A DNA stretch of 64,000 bases, taken from contig NZ_MWUM01000004.1 in NCBI RefSeq assembly GCF_002028455.1, positions 62,001 to 126,000 of the forward strand. Reading direction: 5' to 3'. The stretch's first letter is position 1, and every line of letters begins with the position of its first letter. A model generated the notes under the pieces. That model saw nothing but the letters and a program-made list of their open reading frames with translations. It was not told the DNA's origin and searched no databases. The translations under genes were made by a program, and so were the position numbers. Origin of the DNA: Zoogloea sp. LCSB751 (lineage in GTDB: Bacteria > Pseudomonadota > Gammaproteobacteria > Burkholderiales > Rhodocyclaceae). This document shows, piece after piece, positions 34,986-43,460 of the stretch.

Positions 34986-37226
34986 ATGCGTTTCCCACCC
35001 CCCAACCCGACGGTCGCCTTGGCCCCCCAAAACGATACGCTGGAACACCGGATCTTCGACATCAAAGGCATGCGCTGCGGCAGTTGCGCGGCACGCCTGG
35101 AGGCGGTACTCGAGAAATTGGACGGCGTACGCGGCGCCCGCGTCAATCTGGCCACCGAGCGTGCCCATGTCACGCTGCCCCGTATCCTGCCAGCCTCGAT
35201 GGTGGTGGAGGCGGTGCGGAAAGCCGGCTACGAGGCCAGTCCCGTGCCATCGAACGCCTCGCCGCCAACCGCCTCATCCCGTGAGTTGCCCGATGGTCGG
35301 CCGGTCGTGCTGGCGGCCATCCTGTCGGTGCCATTGGTTGCGCCCATGCTGTTTACCGTCGCCGGAGTGCATTGGATGTTGCCAGGGTGGCTGCAGTTGC
35401 TGCTTGCCACGCCAGTGCAGTTCTGGCTCGGACTTCAGTTCTACCGCTCCGCCTGGAAGGCCCTGCGTGCTGCCACGGGCAACATGGACCTGCTGGTTGC
35501 CATCGGAACCTCTGCCGCCTTCGGCCTGAGCCTGTTCCAGCTGCTGGATCCGGCCGGGGCTCTGCACGCGCATCTTTACTTTGAAACCTCAGCCACGGTG
35601 ATCACCCTGGTGCTGTTCGGCAAATGGCTGGAGGCACGGGCCAAGCATCAGGCCATGTCGGCCATTCGTGCGCTGCAGGCGCTGCGCCCCAAGCTGGCCC
35701 GGATACGGACGCACGGCGCAGACCGGGACATACCCATCGACTCCGTTGTGCCCGATGACCTCGTGGTGCTGCGTGCCGGCGAACGGGTGCCGGTGGATGG
35801 CGTCATCGTCGAAGGGCTCAGCGATGTGGACGAGTCCATGCTCACCGGCGAGAGTCTTCCCGTTCCCAGGCAGCCGGGCGACCGGGTGAGCAGTGGTGCG
35901 ATCAATGGCGCGGGCGCCCTCCTCGTCCGTGCCACGGCAATCGGCGCCGATACGCTGCTGGCGCAGATCATCCGCCTGGTCGAAGACGCCCAGGCGGCCA
36001 AGGCCCCCATCCAGCGTCTCGCCGACCGGGCCAGCACAGTATTCGTGCCCATCGTGCTGCTGATTGCGGCGGGCACCCTGGCAGGCTGGTGGCTCCTGAC
36101 CGGTGATGCCGAAGGCGCGCTGATCAATGCCGTGACGGTGCTGGTAGTGGCATGCCCCTGTGCCCTTGGTCTTGCCACGCCTGCGGCGATCATGGCGGGA
36201 ACCGGCGCGGCCGCGCGTCACGGCATCCTGGTGAAGGACGTCACGGCCATCGAGACCGCACGCCAGATCAGCGCGGTCGTCTTCGACAAGACGGGCACCC
36301 TGACTGAAGGACGCCCCCAGCTGCTGGAAACACGCTTGGCAAGCGGCAATACGGTGGCCTTGATGGCCCTGGCCGTTACCTTGCAGGAAGGCTCCGACCA
36401 TCCGCTGGCACGGGCCCTGCGCGACGCGGCCGGTGCCGCCGGGAAGGCCGGGCTGACCGCAAGTGCCATCCATACCCTGCCAGGACGGGGAGTCACCGGC
36501 GAGATCGATGGTGAGCGCTACATCATGGGCAATCTCCGCCTGCTGGAAGAGCACGGCGTACATCCGGGACCGCTGGCCGAGGATGCGGCGCGACTGGAGC
36601 AGGACGGGCATTCCCTGGCCTGGCTGGCCCGGGTGCGGGACGGGCAGCCACTCGGGCTCTTTGCCTTCGGCGACCGGCTCAGGCCTACGGCGGCAGCGGC
36701 GGTGCGCCGATTGCGGAGTCTGGGTATCCAGACCGCGCTGATCACCGGTGACAATGCGGGCTCAGCCCGCCGGGTTGCCGCGGAGACCGGGGTCGACAGC
36801 CATTCGGCCCAGGTCCTGCCTGCCGGCAAGGCCCGGGCAGTGGAAGCCCTCAAACGCGAAGGGCACCGGGTGGCCATGGTCGGTGACGGCATCAACGACG
36901 CCCCGGCGCTGGCCGCAGCCGATATCGGCATCGCCATGGGCGGTGGTGCCGACGCAGCGATCCACGCCGCCGGGATCACCTTGATGCGCGGCGACCCGGC
37001 GCTGGTCGCTGCCAGCATCGACATCTCGCGGCGCACCTACGCCAAAATGCGGCAGAACCTTTTCTGGGCCAGCATCTACAACGTGGTGTGCCTCCCGCTG
37101 GCGGCACTGGGACTGCTCAATCCCGTGGCGGCTGGCGCCGCGATGGCCCTGTCGAGTGTCAGCGTCGTCGCCAATGCGCTGTTGCTGCGGCGTTGGCGGC
37201 CAAACGAACCTACCGGGGATTCCTGA
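34986..37226 (+). CDS. copA: Copper-exporting P1B-type ATPase CopA
   Basis: A 746-residue membrane ATPase that exports Cu(I) from the cytoplasm. One N-terminal metal-binding domain has the GMRCGSC motif (Cys31, Cys34). The membrane metal site is CPC (Cys390-Pro-Cys392). The phosphorylated Asp434 lies in VFDKTGTLTEG, the nucleotide domain has SDHPLA, and the hinge has GDGINDAPALAAAD. The last membrane helices end at AMALSSVSVVANALLLRRW, the Cu(I) signature. AGGAGG lies seven bases before the ATG at 34986. It is followed after one base by cueR. Confidence 0.96.
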   Translation: MRFPPPNPTVALAPQNDTLEHRIFDIKGMRCGSCAARLEAVLEKLDGVRGARVNLATERAHVTLPRILPASMVVEAVRKAGYEASPVPSNASPPTASSRELPDGRPVVLAAILSVPLVAPMLFTVAGVHWMLPGWLQLLLATPVQFWLGLQFYRSAWKALRAATGNMDLLVAIGTSAAFGLSLFQLLDPAGALHAHLYFETSATVITLVLFGKWLEARAKHQAMSAIRALQALRPKLARIRTHGADRDIPIDSVVPDDLVVLRAGERVPVDGVIVEGLSDVDESMLTGESLPVPRQPGDRVSSGAINGAGALLVRATAIGADTLLAQIIRLVEDAQAAKAPIQRLADRASTVFVPIVLLIAAGTLAGWWLLTGDAEGALINAVTVLVVACPCALGLATPAAIMAGTGAAARHGILVKDVTAIETARQISAVVFDKTGTLTEGRPQLLETRLASGNTVALMALAVTLQEGSDHPLARALRDAAGAAGKAGLTASAIHTLPGRGVTGEIDGERYIMGNLRLLEEHGVHPGPLAEDAARLEQDGHSLAWLARVRDGQPLGLFAFGDRLRPTAAAAVRRLRSLGIQTALITGDNAGSARRVAAETGVDSHSAQVLPAGKARAVEALKREGHRVAMVGDGINDAPALAAADIGIAMGGGADAAIHAAGITLMRGDPALVAASIDISRRTYAKMRQNLFWASIYNVVCLPLAALGLLNPVAAGAAMALSSVSVVANALLLRRWRPNEPTGDS

Positions 37227-37227
37227 A

Positions 37228-37656
37228 ATGAACATTGGAGCAGTCGCTGCCGCCAGTGGCGTGTCGGCCAAGATGATTCGCCACTACGAGAAGATCGGGC
37301 TGCTCGGTGCCAGCGCCCGCAGCACCGCCGGCTACCGCCAGTACGGTGAGCGGGACGTGCAAACCCTGCACTTCGTCCGCCACGCGCGAGATCTTGGCTT
37401 TCCACTGGAGCAGATCGGGCAGTTGCTGTCCCTCTGGCAGGACACCGGACGTTCCAGTGCCGAGGTCAAATGCCTCGCCGAGGCCCATCTGCAGGACCTC
37501 GACGCACGCATCCACAAGCTCAGTGCGATGCGTGACACGCTCGCCACACTGGCCCGGAACTGCTGTGGTGACGAGCGCCCCGACTGCCCGATCCTCGACG
37601 GACTGGCTGCCTCCGCCCAGCTTGACGACGGCCCCAAGCGGGAGCCGTCCCGCTAG
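37228..37656 (+). CDS. cueR: Copper-responsive MerR-family regulator CueR
   Basis: A 142-residue activator that senses Cu(I) and switches on copA. The MerR helix-turn-helix is at the N-terminus (MNIGAVAAASGVSAKMIRHY). The dimer helix and the metal-binding loop NCCGDERPDCPIL follow, with Cys112 and Cys120 at the same positions as in E. coli CueR; Cys113 is adjacent. It begins one base after the copA stop, so the pair is co-transcribed from the CueR promoter and autoregulated. Confidence 0.94.
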   Translation: MNIGAVAAASGVSAKMIRHYEKIGLLGASARSTAGYRQYGERDVQTLHFVRHARDLGFPLEQIGQLLSLWQDTGRSSAEVKCLAEAHLQDLDARIHKLSAMRDTLATLARNCCGDERPDCPILDGLAASAQLDDGPKREPSR

Positions 37657-37678
37657 AATGCTCGCCGTCCCAACTCAA

Positions 37679-37707
37679 AAGCCGCCTGCAATCCCGCAGG
37701 GCGGCTT
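37679..37707 (+). terminator. Hairpin between cueR and the CNNM gene
   Basis: AAGCCGCC and GGCGGCTT arms, with TGC / GCA inside and one bulged base. It follows cueR by 22 bases but lacks a T run. It also ends only five bases before the next ATG (37713) and covers that gene's only purine-rich site (CAGGG), so it may act on translation of the downstream gene instead. Confidence 0.4.
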
Positions 37708-37712
37708 GCCTG

Positions 37713-39044
37713 ATGGATTTAGTCCTCGTTCTACTGCTCATTCTTCTCAACGGCGTCTTCGCCATGTCCGAGATCGCCGTGGTCTCGTCCCGCAAGGCCC
37801 GGTTGCAGAACCTTGCCGATGACGGCAGCCTGGGGGCCAAGGCAGCCCTCACCCTGCACCAGGAACCGTCCAGCTTTCTCTCCACCATTCAGGTCGGCAT
37901 CACCCTGGTCGGCATTCTCAATGGCGCGATCGGTGAAGCCGCCGTGGCCGACCCGCTGGCCGAGATGCTCGCCGGTCTTCCCCTTCTCGCCCCTTACGCC
38001 AAGGGGGTTGCGCTGACCATCACCGTGATCGGTCTGACCTACTTCTCGGTCGTCGTCGGCGAACTGGTGCCCAAGCGCCTGGCCTTGCTGGCGCCGGAGG
38101 GCATCGCGTCACTGATCGCCCGCCCAATGATGATCCTTGCCCGCATCACCCACCCGCTGGTGGTGATCCTGTCCGGATCCTGCTCGGCCATCCTGCGCCT
38201 CGTCGGCGCCCGCCGCAGGGAGGAGCCGCCGGTCACCGATGACGAAATCAAGGTCCTGATGGGACAAGGCGCGGAGGCGGGTGTCTTCCACGAGAGTGAA
38301 CAGGAGATTGTCTCCAACGTGCTGCGACTCGACGAACAGCGCATTTCGTCGATCATGACACCCCGTCGGGACATGTCGATCATCGACCTGGAGGAAGACG
38401 AGGGGACGATCCGCCAGCGCATCGTCGATACCGAGTTCTCACGCCTCGTGGTGTGTCGCGATGGCCTGGAACATGTGGTCGGCGTGCTGCAGACCGGGGA
38501 TCTGCTGAAGAAGGCCCTGCCCGGCCATGGTATTTCGGTGGCGGATGTGGAGTCTGTACTGCACCCGCCGCTGTTCGTGCCCGAATCGGTCACCACGACC
38601 CAGTTGCTCGAGAGCTTCCGTCGGGCCAAACTGCAGTTTGCACTGATCATCGATGAATACGGCGACGTTCAGGGGCTGGTCACGCTCACCGACGTGCTGG
38701 CCGCAATCGTCGGCGAGCTGTCGGTGCCGGATGCGCTGGAGGACAGGGACATGCTGCAGCGGGAGGACGGCTCCTGGCTGGTGGATGGCGACGTGGGCAT
38801 CGAGCGTCTGAAGTCGGAACTCGATATTAGCGACGACCTGCCGGGCGAGGAGGAGCATTCCTTCCACACCCTGGGCGGGTTCCTGATGTATGCGCTGGGC
38901 CGGGTTCCGGCACCGACCGATCATTTCGAAGCGGGCGGCTGGCGTTTTGAAGTCATGGACATGGACCGTAATCGGGTGGACAAGGTGCTGTTGTCCCCCG
39001 CCGAGAGTCGGACCGTCAAACCGGAGCGCACCCCGGTCCAGTAA
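37713..39044 (+). CDS. CNNM/CorC-family membrane protein with CBS domains (HlyC/CorC type)
   Basis: A 443-residue inner-membrane protein of the DUF21-CBS-CorC_HlyC family, linked to magnesium or cobalt efflux and sometimes mislabelled haemolysin. DUF21 (residues 1-190) has several membrane segments, including LVLLLILLNGVFAMSEIAVVSSRKARL and TVIGLTYFSVVVGELVPKRLAL, and the family phrase GELVPKRL. Two CBS domains follow (IMTPRRDMSIID; FALIIDEYGDVQGLVTLTDVL). The CorC domain closes the protein (WLVDGDVGIERLKSEL; GRVPAPTDHF). The ATG is at 37713, just after a hairpin. Confidence 0.9.
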   Translation: MDLVLVLLLILLNGVFAMSEIAVVSSRKARLQNLADDGSLGAKAALTLHQEPSSFLSTIQVGITLVGILNGAIGEAAVADPLAEMLAGLPLLAPYAKGVALTITVIGLTYFSVVVGELVPKRLALLAPEGIASLIARPMMILARITHPLVVILSGSCSAILRLVGARRREEPPVTDDEIKVLMGQGAEAGVFHESEQEIVSNVLRLDEQRISSIMTPRRDMSIIDLEEDEGTIRQRIVDTEFSRLVVCRDGLEHVVGVLQTGDLLKKALPGHGISVADVESVLHPPLFVPESVTTTQLLESFRRAKLQFALIIDEYGDVQGLVTLTDVLAAIVGELSVPDALEDRDMLQREDGSWLVDGDVGIERLKSELDISDDLPGEEEHSFHTLGGFLMYALGRVPAPTDHFEAGGWRFEVMDMDRNRVDKVLLSPAESRTVKPERTPVQ

Positions 39045-39097
39045 TTGGCCGGAAGGCTGCGCGGCCAGAACCCGGTTGTTTTGCGTCAGGTGAGCCG

Positions 39098-42000
39098 ATG
39101 CGACAAACCGCAAGCCTACAAGCTTCACTGTTCGGACCCCAGGATTCGGTCGACGAACGCCGGCTCTCGCGCATTGTCCGCATCCTTGCCGCGAGTATCG
39201 TGGTGCTGGGCATCGGCGTTCTCCTCGGCTGGGCCGTGGACATCCCCATAGTCCGGACACTGGGCCCAGGGCTGGCATCGATGAAGGCCAACACCGCGGC
39301 CGGCTTCGTGCTGGCCGGGCTTGCATTGTTCTGCAGCACCGACCGCCGCCCAGCCTTGCAACGGTGCGCCCGCAGCCTCGGTCTGGCAGCGGGGCTCCTC
39401 GGACTGGCCCAGTCCATACAGGAAATGTTCAATCTCGATCTGGGGCTGGACAACCTGATCGTCGATTTCCATCGTGCCGTCGGAGAAGCAACCGGGCGCA
39501 TGGCCGCCGCTTCGGCTGCCTGCCTGACCCTGGGCGGCGTCGCCCTCACTGCCGGCCACAGCCCTTGGGGCGATCGCCTGTGCCGTTACGCCACCGCATT
39601 GATGGGTTTCCTGGGGTTGATGGCGATCTTCGGTTACCTCTTTGACGTGGAGGCGTTCTACCACCTTGCGCCGTACAGCAATATGTCCGGCCATACGGCG
39701 CTTGGTTTTACCCTGCTGGCGCTGGGCATCGTGGTCAACCGCCTGCCGCCCGGCGGCTTCGGCTGGCTCACGCGAATCGCGGTGGCCACGGCGGTGGCTG
39801 CACTGCTGGTCGTTGGCGGGATTGTCGCGGAACGTCTGCGCAGCGTTGACGAAGCGGATCGCCTGGAGAACCACACCTGGCAGGTCATGCTGGAAGTGCA
39901 GCAGATGCTGGCCAGCCTGCTCGATGCGGAGTCTGCCGAGCGCGGATATGCGGGTATCGGTGACGAACATTTCCTGAGCGCCTATCGGCATTCGGTTGCC
40001 GAACTGCGCGCCCGTCTCGTCGAAGTGCGTCGTCTGAGCGTGGACAATCCCGCCCAACAGCAGCGTCTGCAGGAGCTTGAGATCCCGCTCAAGGCAAAGC
40101 TGGCAGGTATGGACCTCACCATCGCCCTGCGCCAGAAAGTGGGCGCGGATGCCGCGCAGGCTTCCCTGCGGGATTTCTGGCGCGAAGGCCACATGAACGA
40201 CATCCGGCAAGGGGTCGCGGATATTCTGGCCGAAGAGGCGCGCCTGCTGCAGTTGCGCCAGAGGGCCAAGGAGCAGGCTGCCGAACATGCCCTGCAAACC
40301 CTGATGCGGGGGGGCATCTTCGGCATTCTCACCCTGCTTGGCATCTTCTTCCTGCTATGGCGGGAGAATGCCCGCCGGCAGGCCAGCGAAGCCGCACTAC
40401 GTGAACACCGCAAGCATCTGGAAGAGCTGGTCGTCGAGCGGGACAACGCATTGACGCTGGCCATCGCCGGCGCCGATCTCGGCACCTGGAGCCTGGAGAT
40501 CGGGACGAACATGGTGGTGGCCTCGGTGCGCTGCCTCGAGCTGTTCGGCTTCGAGCCGCGCAACAGCGTGCCGCTGGAAGACTTCGTCCGCCGTATCCAT
40601 CCCGACGATCGAACGATCATGCAGGGGGCCCTGGCGGAAGCCATCTCCAACGGCAGCGTCTATCGTTGCGAATATCGGGTCGTCTGGCCGGACGCCTCGA
40701 TCCACTGGCTTGCAGCTTCGGGACATGCCTCCAGGGAAGAGATCGGACGGGAGCCGATGCACATCAGCGGCGTCGTGCTCGACATCACTGAGAGACGGCA
40801 GCACGAGGAGGCCTTGCGGGAGAGCGAGGCGCGCTTTCGCAGTTTCTTCGAGAACATGGCGGTTGGTGCCGGTCAGCTTGATGCCCGCGGCCGCTACCTG
40901 GACGTCAACGAGCGTTACTGCCAGATCACCGGCTACAGCAGGAAGGCGTTGCTCGACGGCATGGGGCCGCTGGACATCACCCATCCGGACGACATCCCTG
41001 CCGACCGGGAGCGGGTGCGTCGCCTGTTGACCGATGGAGATATCTACGACGCCGAGAAACGCTTCGTCCGCAAGGACGGGGAGATCGCCTGGGTGCATAT
41101 CACGGCTTCGGTGGTGCGCGACGCCGACGGCGCCGTCCGCTACGTGACCGGCGCCATTGAGGACATCACGGCCCGCAAGGCCGCCGAAGCCGCGCTGAAG
41201 GAGAGCCGGCAGCGCCTGATCAACTACAACCAGGATCTGGCGCGGGAAGTCGAGGCGCGTACCGCCGAACTGTCGGAGCGCCAGCGGGAGCTGCTGGCTG
41301 CCAAGGACGCGGCCGAACAGGCCAGCGCCGCGAAGAGCGCCTTTCTGGCCACCATGAGCCACGAGATCCGCACGCCGCTGAATGCCATCCTGGGCACCGT
41401 GCAGATCCTCGAGCGCGGCCCCCTCGACGAGGACCAGCGCCAGCTCGTGCGCACTCTCCGCACCGCTGGACGTGGTCTGCTGGGGCAGATCAACGACGTG
41501 CTCGATCTGTCGAAAATCGAGGCCGGTCATTTCGAACTCGAGCGCAGTCCCTTTGTGCTCCACAACGTAATCAGCAATCTGGTGGACGTGCTCTCCCCGG
41601 TGGCTGCCGCCAAGGGCATCGCACTGGAGTGGGCGCCGCTGCCCGAAATTGCCTCCACGCTGATCGGCGATGCCCAGCGCCTGAGCCAGGTGCTATACAA
41701 CCTAACCGGCAATGCGCTCAAGTTCACGTCGAAGGGGCATGTGGCCGTCTCCGTGCAGGCGCTGGTCGAAGAGGCCGGTTCGATCACACTGCGATTCTCG
41801 ATCCGCGACACCGGCATAGGCCTCGCACCGGAACAACTGGAGCGGGTTTTCGACGCCTTCGTGCAGGCCGACGAATCGACCCAGCGCCGTTACGGCGGTA
41901 CCGGCCTCGGGCTGGCGATCTGCCGGCGGCTGGTGACCCTGATGGGCGGCGAGATCGGCGTGGAGAGCCGCCTGGGCGAAGGGAGCGAATTCTGGTTTAC

Positions 42001-43087
42001 GGTACCGTTCGAGGTGGATAACTCGACGACCCAAGACCTGCCCTCCGACCTTGCCGCCTGCGAGGGGCCGCGACTGGCCGGCCTGCGTGTGCTGGTGGTG
42101 GACGATAGCCCCGTCAATCTGGACATTGCCCGCCGGCTGCTGGAGCTGGAAGGTGCCCGTTGCGAGATCGTGGACAGCGGCCACACTGCCATCGAAAAGC
42201 TCACTGCCGCGCCATGTGACTTCGATCTGGTCCTGATGGACGTACAGATGCCGGAGCTGAACGGCATCGATGCAACGCGCGCGATTCGGGGCGAAGCCAC
42301 CCTGGCCAATCTTCCCATCGTCGCGCTGACAGCCGGGGCCCTGCCGAGCCAGCGGGAACGCGCCATGCAAGCCGGAATGAACGATTTTCTCGCCAAGCCC
42401 TTCGAGATCGACACCCTGGTTGCCACAGCCCGGCGTTGGGCGGGTCAGGCTATCCGTGCGGGCACGGCCCCTGCATCCCGATCGCCCGTGGAGGATGCTG
42501 CCGTGTTTCCGCAAATTGACGGCGTCGACACCGCAGCCGCCAGCCGGCGCCTGCTCGGCGACCGCGCATTGTTCCTGTCCGCCCTTGCGCGGCTGCGTGA
42601 CGAGTTCGCCAATGTCGTCGATGAGGTCCGCACCGCGCTTGCCAGGCAGGATCTCGAAACAGCCCGGCAGCGCATGCACAAGCTCAGGGGAGGCGCCGGC
42701 AACCTGTCGGCCGTGGAAGTGGCAGAACTCGCTGCGCGCCTCGAAGCCACCTACGAGGGCGGTAATGTGGGCGCGGGCGACACGGATCTGGGGACGCTCG
42801 AAACTGCCGTGAAGCGCCTGTTCGCTTCTGCCGCCCCCTGGCTGACACAACCGCCCGTGACGGCAGCCTGCACTGACGTGCAATCGATTACCAACGAGAG
42901 CTTGTTCCACCTGATCGCGGCCCTGCAGGCCAACGATTTTGCCGCGCTCGGCGAGTTCGAGGCACAGCAGGCTGCGCTGGAGGCACGTTTCGGCGCCACA
43001 GCGATCGAGCCCATCGTCGTCGCGGTGGAGAACCTGCGCTTCACGCCCGCCCTCGATCTGCTTCAGTCCCTTGCGGAGAGACATTGA
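39098..43087 (+). CDS. Hybrid sensor histidine kinase with PAS, receiver and HPt domains
   Basis: A 1329-residue membrane sensor. Residues 1-240 form a multi-span sensor (at least six hydrophobic segments). A CHASE3-like periplasmic helical domain covers about 250-400, closed by a membrane helix (GGIFGILTLLGIFFLLW). Two PAS/PAC domains follow (ALTLAIAGADLGTWSLEIGT; FFENMAVGAGQLDARGRYLD). The kinase core has His755 in MSHEIRTPLNAIL and G-box YGGTGLGLAICRRL. A receiver domain carries Asp1048 (LVLMDVQMPEL). A C-terminal HPt domain has His1194 (MHKLRGGAGNLS). All phosphorelay modules up to HPt are present; the final response regulator is not adjacent. Confidence 0.9.
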   Translation: MRQTASLQASLFGPQDSVDERRLSRIVRILAASIVVLGIGVLLGWAVDIPIVRTLGPGLASMKANTAAGFVLAGLALFCSTDRRPALQRCARSLGLAAGLLGLAQSIQEMFNLDLGLDNLIVDFHRAVGEATGRMAAASAACLTLGGVALTAGHSPWGDRLCRYATALMGFLGLMAIFGYLFDVEAFYHLAPYSNMSGHTALGFTLLALGIVVNRLPPGGFGWLTRIAVATAVAALLVVGGIVAERLRSVDEADRLENHTWQVMLEVQQMLASLLDAESAERGYAGIGDEHFLSAYRHSVAELRARLVEVRRLSVDNPAQQQRLQELEIPLKAKLAGMDLTIALRQKVGADAAQASLRDFWREGHMNDIRQGVADILAEEARLLQLRQRAKEQAAEHALQTLMRGGIFGILTLLGIFFLLWRENARRQASEAALREHRKHLEELVVERDNALTLAIAGADLGTWSLEIGTNMVVASVRCLELFGFEPRNSVPLEDFVRRIHPDDRTIMQGALAEAISNGSVYRCEYRVVWPDASIHWLAASGHASREEIGREPMHISGVVLDITERRQHEEALRESEARFRSFFENMAVGAGQLDARGRYLDVNERYCQITGYSRKALLDGMGPLDITHPDDIPADRERVRRLLTDGDIYDAEKRFVRKDGEIAWVHITASVVRDADGAVRYVTGAIEDITARKAAEAALKESRQRLINYNQDLAREVEARTAELSERQRELLAAKDAAEQASAAKSAFLATMSHEIRTPLNAILGTVQILERGPLDEDQRQLVRTLRTAGRGLLGQINDVLDLSKIEAGHFELERSPFVLHNVISNLVDVLSPVAAAKGIALEWAPLPEIASTLIGDAQRLSQVLYNLTGNALKFTSKGHVAVSVQALVEEAGSITLRFSIRDTGIGLAPEQLERVFDAFVQADESTQRRYGGTGLGLAICRRLVTLMGGEIGVESRLGEGSEFWFTVPFEVDNSTTQDLPSDLAACEGPRLAGLRVLVVDDSPVNLDIARRLLELEGARCEIVDSGHTAIEKLTAAPCDFDLVLMDVQMPELNGIDATRAIRGEATLANLPIVALTAGALPSQRERAMQAGMNDFLAKPFEIDTLVATARRWAGQAIRAGTAPASRSPVEDAAVFPQIDGVDTAAASRRLLGDRALFLSALARLRDEFANVVDEVRTALARQDLETARQRMHKLRGGAGNLSAVEVAELAARLEATYEGGNVGAGDTDLGTLETAVKRLFASAAPWLTQPPVTAACTDVQSITNESLFHLIAALQANDFAALGEFEAQQAALEARFGATAIEPIVVAVENLRFTPALDLLQSLAERH

Positions 43088-43152
43088 ATCGTATCCCGCG
43101 CGCTTCTCCCATTGACGACGGGACCTCCACCGGAGCCAGGAGCGCCCGCAGC

Positions 43153-43362
43153 CTACTCGGCCTTCTTGACCGCCGTCGCGTCGTCCGGGGCATCCAGCCC
43201 CCAGTCGCCATGGCAATACCAGTCGTCGCCGAGCATTTCGGCCGGGTGCAGGGTTCTGCCCGAACCATTGCCACAGGCCAGGGAGTCGGCCGGACAGTAC
43301 TTGTCGCAGCCCCAGCAGATGCGTTCCGGATGGGCCGGATGCAAGGGAAATTTCTTAGCCAT
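43153..43362 (-). CDS. DUF3079 small cysteine-rich protein
   Basis: A 69-residue protein, MAKKFPLHPAHPERICWGCD and onward, with the DUF3079 pattern of cysteines (ICWGCDKYCPADSLACGNGS; WYCHGDWGL). The CxxC-type pairs suggest a bound metal, probably zinc. The function is unknown. The start is the ATG at 43362, with AGAAGCAGAG upstream. It is convergent with the hybrid kinase and sits beyond the end of the beta-lactamase-fold nuclease gene on the same strand, about 100 bases away. Confidence 0.8.
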   Translation of the reverse strand: MAKKFPLHPAHPERICWGCDKYCPADSLACGNGSGRTLHPAEMLGDDWYCHGDWGLDAPDDATAVKKAE

Positions 43363-43460
43363 CTCTGCTTCTCGCAAATATTGTTGAGCAGTTTACTCGG
43401 CTATTTTTCCCCGGCTTTGATCTCGGGCAAGAAGTCCGGCTCTCGACGCTCCCGAGCCGT

